64,000 nucleotides of DNA from Bacillota bacterium (GTDB lineage: Bacteria > Bacillota > Negativicutes > Sporomusales > Sporomusaceae): assembly GCA_017889705.1 (NCBI GenBank), contig JAGGAB010000013.1, positions 1 through 64,000 of the forward strand, written 5' to 3'. The notes under the pieces are model-generated. The model saw nothing but the letters and a program-made list of their open reading frames with translations. It ran no database searches and was not told the origin of the DNA. Position numbers and translations under genes: made by a program. Below, in pieces: positions 57,749 through 64,000 of this stretch (the stretch's first letter is position 1; each line of letters opens with the position of its first letter).

Positions 57749-60205
57749 ATGGCGGCAATACTTACTGCGGCTGGACAACAAATGTTAGCCAGTCAGAATT
57801 TTGTCACACATACCAGGATATATGTGGATGATGTGCTGTGTGTTGATACGTCAGCAGCTATTGTCAATACCCCGGTCATTAGTTATCAGATAAATCGCAG
57901 CCGCAAATTAGGTGCGGCAAAACTTAGTTTGAATGTCGCCAATCCTGGCGGCATTTATTCTTTTAAACGCAAAGATGATCCAATCTTTGGTTATGGGAAA
58001 AGAATAAAATTGCAGGAAGGGATTCCGGTTGGGGGAAGCATGGAATGGTTTACCCGGTTTACCGGTATTATTGTTTCGCAGGTTCCTTCCAATAATGCCG
58101 GTAAACCTGCGCTGGCGGTAAATGCCATGGATAACATGAAACTGATGCTGGATTATTTGCCTGATGACTTGTATTACTGTCCAAACATCCTTGCTGTCAA
58201 AAAGGAAGTGCTTAGTGAAGTACCCGATGGAAACTCTATGCATTTTCGCGGTAGCAAGACACACCTGCCATGGGTAGATATTCCTTACCCTATTTTTTAC
58301 AAAGCAGGTACAAAAATCAAAGATAACTACGAGGTTGATTTAATTAATGGTGAAGTATACTTTGGTGAAAAAATGTGCGGCTCTGCTACGAGCCGTAGCC
58401 AAACGTATGAAGCCGATGAGGTCAACGAGACTAAATATGAAATTTCCGTAGCAATCAAGCCTGGATTTGCAGTTTACCGGTCGTTTGCCATAACCATGAA
58501 TAATAGCGAGCAGTTATTCGAAAAAGATACAATTCCTGATGATATCACAGTAACTTTTAATGGCGCCGAAATTATTTTTTCCAAGCCACCCTTTTATGAT
58601 CTGAAACAACAGCCCTTGGTACAGTATTCCCAGCAAAAAATCTATGTAAAAAATGAGAGTGACTGTCAAGTAACTGCCGATTACTGGTATTACGATAGTA
58701 AGACCAATCTTGCGGAAAACGTAATAACTGATTTAGCACTAAAGGCAGGATTTAGACCAGAACAGATTCAGCTAGAGGCGACCAATGTTTCTTTAAAACC
58801 AATCCGCTTTACCAATCTGACAGTAACAAGCGCCTTTGAGGCTTTGCAAAAAATAAAACAACAATTAAGCCCCAGCTATATCATTACCTGCGATACGGAG
58901 GGTAATCTTCGGGGATATTACACTGAACAAAAGGATACTTCGGATTATGAACTTACGTTAATCAAAAAGCTCGAAGCTCCGGTATCGGAAGAAAATTTAT
59001 ATTCGGTTGTTGTCGCCCATGGGGTAGACCTAAACCCAAATGATTTGCGGAGTACAGCTACTGCGCAAAACCTGCTGGCGGCTAACTCCGTAATTCAAGT
59101 CAGCGGCAGTGCCAGTATGGTTTTAAACAAAAAGGCAGAAGATCAAATTAGCTGGCATTGGGTCAAAAAAAATAATGATACTCCACCGGCATTACCGGTT
59201 GACTTACTGAAAATTTCCCTGGCGGAAGCCAAGAAGATTGAAGAGATTAACATTTTAGTCGGGGATTACAATAAGGGTACTATTCAACAAAGCATGAGTA
59301 TTCAAGTGAGTGAAGATGGAACCAACTGGTTCTATGTGGACAGATCTTCCCGGGGAATAGCTGGAGCCTCCAGCCAGTGGCTAACTGTAAAAGGCGGTGA
59401 ATTAGAGAATAGGAAGATTAAGGCAATAAAAATTATTGCCGAAGCGGCTTTTGACTGGACAGAGTCACACACCTATACAAAACGCTCAGGTTTTCTGGGG
59501 CTGGGTACTAAAGTCAAAAGTGATAACTACTATCACTGGTATTGTGCCATAAAAGAAGTGCAAATTTGGGAGGAGAATACGATTGCGGTGACAAGTTCTA
59601 TTAACAATTGCATTGGTATTGGTGATGGCACTCAGTATGCGTTTTACATTCCCAATACGCCGGTTCTTACAGGAACGGTCACAGTATATAAGGATGGGGT
59701 AGCCATGGCGCCTGCCGCCTATACGCTCGAAGCAGCCACCGGCAAGCTTACCTTTATGATAGCTCCCACAGGTATAATTACGGTGGCTACCAAACAGCAG
59801 CCTCGTGCTCAATCTACTAACAATGATCGCTACACTAACAATATTACAGTTATCAATCCCGGGTTAAGTGTGACCTTTGATGACGGCGCCATTGAGATTG
59901 GTTCTGCTAACTACCGGCTCTTAAAAAAGCTGGGTCTGAAAAAGAATGCATTGAAGGTGGATAATTACCTAAATTCGTTTAGCGATGTAAAAAAACGGGG
60001 CGCTGAAATGCTGCAGGAAATTTCTCGGCTGGAAGAAACGCTGGCAATGGAGGTTGTTTACCGTCCGGATGTGGATATTTGTCAGACAGTTGGCGTCACT
60101 GATGCCTTGCTAGGGATTACAGGGCGCTTTTTCATTGAGGAATTAACAGAAAGCAAACAAGGCTTTCTGCCTTCGTTAAGTATCAAAGTTAGTAACTATT
60201 CTTAA
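57749..60205 (+). CDS. Tail hub / tip protein with discoidin-like domain
   Basis: The 818-residue product begins with a region typical of tail hub proteins (FTRFTGIIVSQVPSNNAG followed by a barrel; residues 70-125), has a long middle part, a discoidin-type carbohydrate-binding segment near residues 500-560 (IQVSEDGTNWFYVDRSSRGI), an Ig-like insert near 635-680 (YTLEAATGKLTFMIAPTG) and a C-terminal domain. It should form the tip that touches target cells. ATG 57749 after GGAGGTG. Confidence 0.7.
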   Translation: MAAILTAAGQQMLASQNFVTHTRIYVDDVLCVDTSAAIVNTPVISYQINRSRKLGAAKLSLNVANPGGIYSFKRKDDPIFGYGKRIKLQEGIPVGGSMEWFTRFTGIIVSQVPSNNAGKPALAVNAMDNMKLMLDYLPDDLYYCPNILAVKKEVLSEVPDGNSMHFRGSKTHLPWVDIPYPIFYKAGTKIKDNYEVDLINGEVYFGEKMCGSATSRSQTYEADEVNETKYEISVAIKPGFAVYRSFAITMNNSEQLFEKDTIPDDITVTFNGAEIIFSKPPFYDLKQQPLVQYSQQKIYVKNESDCQVTADYWYYDSKTNLAENVITDLALKAGFRPEQIQLEATNVSLKPIRFTNLTVTSAFEALQKIKQQLSPSYIITCDTEGNLRGYYTEQKDTSDYELTLIKKLEAPVSEENLYSVVVAHGVDLNPNDLRSTATAQNLLAANSVIQVSGSASMVLNKKAEDQISWHWVKKNNDTPPALPVDLLKISLAEAKKIEEINILVGDYNKGTIQQSMSIQVSEDGTNWFYVDRSSRGIAGASSQWLTVKGGELENRKIKAIKIIAEAAFDWTESHTYTKRSGFLGLGTKVKSDNYYHWYCAIKEVQIWEENTIAVTSSINNCIGIGDGTQYAFYIPNTPVLTGTVTVYKDGVAMAPAAYTLEAATGKLTFMIAPTGIITVATKQQPRAQSTNNDRYTNNITVINPGLSVTFDDGAIEIGSANYRLLKKLGLKKNALKVDNYLNSFSDVKKRGAEMLQEISRLEETLAMEVVYRPDVDICQTVGVTDALLGITGRFFIEELTESKQGFLPSLSIKVSNYS

Positions 60206-60223
60206 ATAAGGGGGTGAGACAGT

Positions 60224-62407
60224 ATGCCATTTGGGAAAGAGTTATCCCATATTATCGAAGAACAAATTACCCGATCGGTTGCGCAAAAGAGTACTGCTAC
60301 TGATTCTGGCGGCATAGCTACCCGGTCAGGAGCCGATGAAGGAAGACTTGCACAAATTGAGGCAAACCTGCAACGGCTAGCGGATAAATTTGCTGCTTTT
60401 CTTACAACGCAAAAAAACAGCAAACGGAGTATTGTTGAGTATGGCCTGAAGGTTATAGCCCTTCATGAGCTGCGTTTGGCTATTACTGACGGCAGGGCTG
60501 TTTTTGCCGACAGCGATGAGCCGCTAGATATTCCCTATACATATTTGCAATTAAGCGCCGCGGGTGCAGAACGGCAAATCCGCTATATTTATCTAAACAA
60601 TGCCGGTGTGGTGTTAGAAAGCTCGACAGATCCGACCAATATGGGGACAGAGTATATTCCGCTGGCATTGGTGGATGTCTGGTCAGGAGTACAAGAAATT
60701 ACACAGGATAAGCTTCAAGACATCCGGCCAAGAGCTGGTAGTGAGGATAATACCGACAGTTCGAATACGAATTTGCAAGTGAATGGCAACGCGACTCTGT
60801 ATTGTCCGGATACCGGCAATGATAGTTTTGTTGTAGCTGCTACAACAACGGCAGGACTTTGCGTTAATGTCACTTCAGGCCGGGCATTGGTTGGTGGAGA
60901 GGTGATTAACGCCGAAGGCGGCCTGCTGGATCTAAGTAACCACCGTAATGTAACTGATGAGTTTTTGGTCTTTAGTGATGGCATAACCACACAGTATAAT
61001 CTGTACCATCAATCGGTAAGCAATGTTGTTGTTGCAGTAAATGATGTGGCTGCAGCAGTAACCGTTAATGAGGAAGAGGGGTCCATTACCTTCGCCACTG
61101 CTCCTGAGGTGGGAGCAAAAATTACGGCGTCTTATTCTTTTAGTGGTAATTATGTGCTGGTATTTCTGGTTGAGAGGGCACAAACCAATGACGGTAAGCC
61201 CGTAGGCGTGATTGGCTGGAAAGTGGGAAGTAACCGGAATCTAGCGCAGCCACCGGATTTAACCCAGTATCAGCATGCTATTGCCAAGGTAGATATGTCC
61301 AGCGCGATAGAGGCGATTACCGATTTACTTATTGATAATGCTTATGAAGTGCAAAACCTTACGCAGTACGATTTACAGTATGGTGAGAAGCTTGGCAGCG
61401 CAAGTTTGCGGAGTGGAGCTGTGACGGCAGATAAAATTGCGGCTGGCAGTATTGATGCTGGAAAAATTACCACAGGAGCTATTGAGGCAGACAAAATTGC
61501 CGCTGGGGCAATTACCACCAAGCTCTTAGCTACTGATTCAATATTGGCAGATATGATTCAAGCCGGCACAATCAAAGCAGACATGTTTGAGGATTCCGTA
61601 TGGGGAGACTTGTCCCAAGCTATCCGATTTGTAAAGAGTATTCTGGGAGGAGAACAGTCCTGGAGCATAAAACTGAATAAAAGCGATTTATTAGCGGGGA
61701 TTAGGTTCAATGTCGATGTTATGAGTCAAACCTTTCCGGCTATTAAACTGGATACGCAGCAGCATTGGGATGATGGGTCTGTGTGGAACACGGACAGTCA
61801 AACCTGGGATATCCCCACGGCTTCCTCCGGTTATTGGGAGAGTGCGAGTATTGATTATGGGGCGGAAGCCAATCTCCAGGCCGAATTCTGGACACAATTC
61901 CTGTGCGAAGAGGAATTAGTCAATATTACAGTAAAAGCCAGATATTCGAATGACGATTTAACTTGGACAGATTATGAGACACTGAAGCACACTAAGGGTA
62001 TGGGATATCACTTTTGGATTGGTACTTTGCAGCGCTATCGCTACTTTAAAATAAAGGTTGAGTTGGCGACTACCAATACAGGCAAGTATGAGATCCTGGC
62101 TTACCCTGAGATAAGAGCAGCCAACTGTCAGATTGGTGCCGAAGATATGGCGCCTGGTGCATTAAATAATAATATTGCAATTTTAAGTGGCAGCATTGCT
62201 CACGGCGGGACAATTCCTTTGCCGGCAGGGTATGACCAAAACCATTGCAAATGGTTTGTCAGTTTCCGGGAAATGTATTTTAGCGGGGATGTCGATGGCA
62301 ATGATTCCGAGTATTGTTATGCGGACGCAAACAGGGTCGTTACCGTTATGGGTAATTATCAGCGCCAAACATATGCCGCTAACTATTTAATCATTGGTAT
62401 TAGATAA
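60224..62407 (+). CDS. Tail fibre / receptor-binding protein
   Basis: The 727-residue product has a coiled-coil N-terminus (LAQIEANLQRLADKFAAFL), a beta-rich body with an Ig-like insert (VNEEEGSITFATAPEVGAKI), a collagen-free tandem region with repeats of the type ITTGAIEADKIAAGAITTK near residues 405-435, and a C-terminal receptor-binding part. Such tandem helix/turn repeats are common in siphophage fibres. ATG 60224 after GGGGGTG. Confidence 0.75.
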   Translation: MPFGKELSHIIEEQITRSVAQKSTATDSGGIATRSGADEGRLAQIEANLQRLADKFAAFLTTQKNSKRSIVEYGLKVIALHELRLAITDGRAVFADSDEPLDIPYTYLQLSAAGAERQIRYIYLNNAGVVLESSTDPTNMGTEYIPLALVDVWSGVQEITQDKLQDIRPRAGSEDNTDSSNTNLQVNGNATLYCPDTGNDSFVVAATTTAGLCVNVTSGRALVGGEVINAEGGLLDLSNHRNVTDEFLVFSDGITTQYNLYHQSVSNVVVAVNDVAAAVTVNEEEGSITFATAPEVGAKITASYSFSGNYVLVFLVERAQTNDGKPVGVIGWKVGSNRNLAQPPDLTQYQHAIAKVDMSSAIEAITDLLIDNAYEVQNLTQYDLQYGEKLGSASLRSGAVTADKIAAGSIDAGKITTGAIEADKIAAGAITTKLLATDSILADMIQAGTIKADMFEDSVWGDLSQAIRFVKSILGGEQSWSIKLNKSDLLAGIRFNVDVMSQTFPAIKLDTQQHWDDGSVWNTDSQTWDIPTASSGYWESASIDYGAEANLQAEFWTQFLCEEELVNITVKARYSNDDLTWTDYETLKHTKGMGYHFWIGTLQRYRYFKIKVELATTNTGKYEILAYPEIRAANCQIGAEDMAPGALNNNIAILSGSIAHGGTIPLPAGYDQNHCKWFVSFREMYFSGDVDGNDSEYCYADANRVVTVMGNYQRQTYAANYLIIGIR

Positions 62408-62421
62408 CTGGAGGAATTTCT

Positions 62422-62805
62422 ATGTGGACGATTTTTAACTCGGTCGGGGAAGCTGTTGCCAATAGTGACAGAGAACCTGAACATAATGATGTAGCAGCCC
62501 GCAGCGAAAGGGCTGTTTTTCATGAAGAGGTAATTCCACTTAATGAAATTAAGCTGGCAGGAGGTGGGGTGAAACGTAAGCCGCTTGTGAATGTAACAGC
62601 AGCAGTAGCAGGTACGGTGGCAAACATTTCTGTTACTTGTGATGATCCAACTGTTGTTGAGATACCTCTGATGGTAGGGGAAACCCATGTTGTCAAACAA
62701 CCGGGCAAATGGGTGCTGACAGGAGAACCAGGAGTTTGTGTGATGGTTGATGTTGACCGCAGCTTGTTCCGGGGGAATTGTCTGGAGGTGAGTTTCAATG
62801 CCTAA
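62422..62805 (+). CDS. Small beta-rich tail accessory protein
   Basis: 127 residues, ATG 62422 after GGAGG. Strand-rich with valine repeats (VNVTAAVAGTVANISVT). It follows the fibre gene and overlaps the next gene by 8 bp; a fibre chaperone or capping role is possible from position only. Confidence 0.6.
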   Translation: MWTIFNSVGEAVANSDREPEHNDVAARSERAVFHEEVIPLNEIKLAGGGVKRKPLVNVTAAVAGTVANISVTCDDPTVVEIPLMVGETHVVKQPGKWVLTGEPGVCVMVDVDRSLFRGNCLEVSFNA

Positions 62806-63004
62806 GATCCAGGTAAATGCAGATGGTTCGCTTATTGCGACGCGAACCAGGAAGGAAACTATCGCCTATTACAATCAACAAATTGAACAACGGATCGAAG
62901 CTTTAGTGAAGTTAGTGGCGCTGGGCGGCGATATAACCTCGATCAAGGCAAGAATTAGTCAGTTAAACGAGGACAAGAAAAGTCGGCTGCTGGAGGTAGA
63001 ATAA
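62798..63004 (+). CDS. Small coiled-coil tail accessory protein
   Basis: 68 residues, ATG 62798 after GGAGGTG within the preceding gene. Short N-terminal strand then helix (ETIAYYNQQIEQRIEALVKL) with a heptad-like pattern. Function unknown. Confidence 0.6.
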   Translation: MPKIQVNADGSLIATRTRKETIAYYNQQIEQRIEALVKLVALGGDITSIKARISQLNEDKKSRLLEVE

Positions 63005-63005
63005 T

Positions 63006-63167
63006 GTGCTAGTAATTATTTCAGAAAAATGTATTGAGTGTGGTTTGTGCAGTTTATTATGTCCTTCTGGAGCAATTGCCAATGGCAGTGTGGATAATTC
63101 TCTCTGCCTGTTGTGTGGTGAATGTGAGGCAAATTGTCCGGAAAAGGCAATAAAAGTTAGTGAATAA
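63006..63167 (+). CDS. Two-cluster [4Fe-4S] ferredoxin inside the tail gene cluster
   Basis: 53 residues with two complete cluster motifs, CIECGLCSLLCP (residues 9-20) and CLLCGECEANCP (34-45), the clostridial 2[4Fe-4S] arrangement. GTG 63006 sits 8 nt after GGAGGT and 2 bp after the upstream gene, so it is a real, coupled gene, though too short for many gene finders. A soluble electron carrier is unexpected between fibre genes. Fe-S clusters are known in some tail-tip proteins, such as gpL of lambda, so it may be a structural or assembly part. Confidence 0.88.
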   Translation: MLVIISEKCIECGLCSLLCPSGAIANGSVDNSLCLLCGECEANCPEKAIKVSE

Positions 63168-63181
63168 AGGAGAGGTTAAGT

Positions 63182-63547
63182 ATGGCTTTTGATGAAACTA
63201 AACCAGCTAATGATGCGCCGCTGGTGAGCGCTGATGTAAGAGATAATTTTGTGCATATTAAGACTGCAATAAGTAAGGAGCATGTATGGGATGATAATAA
63301 TCCGCAAAATACAAGCCATCGCCTAGATCAAATAAATGCCATAGTTACAGGGAGCAAGGAGACAAGCTGGTCAGGAAGCCCTAAAGCTGCAGGTGGCGCC
63401 GGTTCTGTGCTAACCCGGGTTGTCGGTGTAGCGGCAGGAACGTATACTCTGCAAAATTTAATACAGCAATTGGTGACCAAGAGCCATACCCATGGCGGTC
63501 AGGTTTTTGGAAATACCCAGTGCGATTGTCAATGTGGTGATAGTTAA
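63182..63547 (+). CDS. Fibre-tip-like protein with HxH motif and cysteine-rich tail
   Basis: 121 residues, ATG 63182 after GGAGAGG. The middle (EHVWDDNNPQNTSHRLDQIN) resembles short fibre proteins; the C-terminus has SHTHGG, the type of HxH motif that binds metal in phage fibre tips, and then ends in CDCQCGDS. The metal-binding motifs and the ferredoxin next door may be connected. Confidence 0.65.
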   Translation: MAFDETKPANDAPLVSADVRDNFVHIKTAISKEHVWDDNNPQNTSHRLDQINAIVTGSKETSWSGSPKAAGGAGSVLTRVVGVAAGTYTLQNLIQQLVTKSHTHGGQVFGNTQCDCQCGDS

Positions 63548-63598
63548 TTTACTTTCAGTAAGAGGCGAATAATTAGCAAAATTTATGGGGGGAAAACT

Positions 63599-64000
63599 AT
63601 GAAAATTTTTCAATATGCGGCACTTGAAAATACGCAAAATGAGGAAAGAGCGGTAATTAAATATTCCGGCAATCAGTTAACTATTGAAGTATATAAGAAA
63701 ACATACAGTAATAATGAAGCAACCGGGGGAATGGTTTGCACGGGAGAATCCTTAGCTGCAACAGCTAGCATTGATGTAGCGGAAAATACCTATTCGTCAC
63801 AGCTCTTTGTTGTTGCAGAAGCAGGACAGGTCGGACAATTCGTACCAGTCCATCATTTTACCTATTCTTCCAGGTCGCCATTAAACATATTTCAGAACCT
63901 ATTGCTAAATCCTCAATTGCGCGGCTACTTTCAAATAGATATCGGCGGATATGGCCAGGACATGGAAAACAAGTTGATTCTAAAAACTTTCCACATTCCG
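63599..64000 (+). CDS. Tail-cluster protein sharing the FxxDIGGYG motif with the toxin, partial
   Basis: The frame runs off the window after 134 residues. ATG 63599 follows GGGGGG. The sequence is beta-rich, and FQIDIGGYG at 111-119 is almost the same as FQFDIGGYG in the toxin at 55382-56446. The part seen includes a strand-rich domain (LTIEVYKKTYSNNEATGGM). The C-terminus, and hence the type of protein, is unknown; a fibre or another toxin is possible. Confidence 0.6.
   Translation, partial: MKIFQYAALENTQNEERAVIKYSGNQLTIEVYKKTYSNNEATGGMVCTGESLAATASIDVAENTYSSQLFVVAEAGQVGQFVPVHHFTYSSRSPLNIFQNLLLNPQLRGYFQIDIGGYGQDMENKLILKTFHIP

Overview
The window reads as chromosome of an anaerobic, endospore-lineage Firmicute with an outer membrane, most likely a Negativicute of the Sporomusa group. 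Firmicute markers are WhiA, RapZ/YvcK, a CggR-led glycolytic operon, GlpP and the SCIFF peptide with its radical-SAM maturase. An outer-membrane TolC-type export protein argues for a diderm envelope. Rubredoxin, HypFCDE hydrogenase maturation and a membrane pyrophosphatase fit anaerobic energy metabolism. The taxon is inferred from gene content only. Many genes start with TTG or GTG behind strong Shine-Dalgarno (SD) sequences, and several starts below were moved to fit these.

Layout. 1-9.6 kb: end of a Ctp protease, a MinJ-like PDZ membrane protein and uvrB, uvrA, uvrC; uvrA has its own LexA-type box. 9.7-13.4 kb: rubredoxin, a helical protein, an FMN hydroxyacid oxidase, a DNA methyltransferase repair protein, a YvlD-like membrane protein and a HAD phosphatase. 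13.5-19 kb: rapZ, yvcK, whiA, a polysaccharide deacetylase and an unknown secreted protein. 19.1-26.8 kb: scfA/scfB, hypFCDE and rpoN. 27-33.2 kb: a four-gene, translationally coupled operon that looks like an undescribed exopolysaccharide synthesis and export machine: TolC-like protein fused to a glycosidase-like barrel, HlyD-like adaptor, TackOD1-type zinc-ribbon protein with a degenerate GGDEF-like end, and processive GT2 synthase. 33.3-35.9 kb: glpP and glpK. 36-43.2 kb: cggR-gap-pgk-tpiA-gpmI-eno behind a textbook 20-bp-period CggR operator. 43.3-50.4 kb: secG, hppA, a C26 amidotransferase, an esterase, a thioesterase and RNase R.

From 50.5 kb to the end there is a phage-tail-like cluster with no capsid, portal, terminase, integrase or lysis gene in view. 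It holds ArpU/sigma-like regulators (one split at an A-run that is a canonical -1 slippery site), a tail-completion-like protein, a likely tube protein, chaperone-like genes, a very short tape-measure-like protein, a hub-like protein and fibres. An HNH-like nuclease toxin and a probable immunity gene are embedded in it, enclosed by hairpins, and a two-cluster ferredoxin lies among the fibre genes. This looks like a non-contractile tailocin or domesticated tail that may carry a nuclease cargo.

A roughly 400-bp dispersed repeat occurs twice in full and once as a truncated inverted piece. Its long hairpin shows compensatory base changes between copies, so it is a structured element rather than a gene. 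I saw no tRNA, rRNA or CRISPR array.
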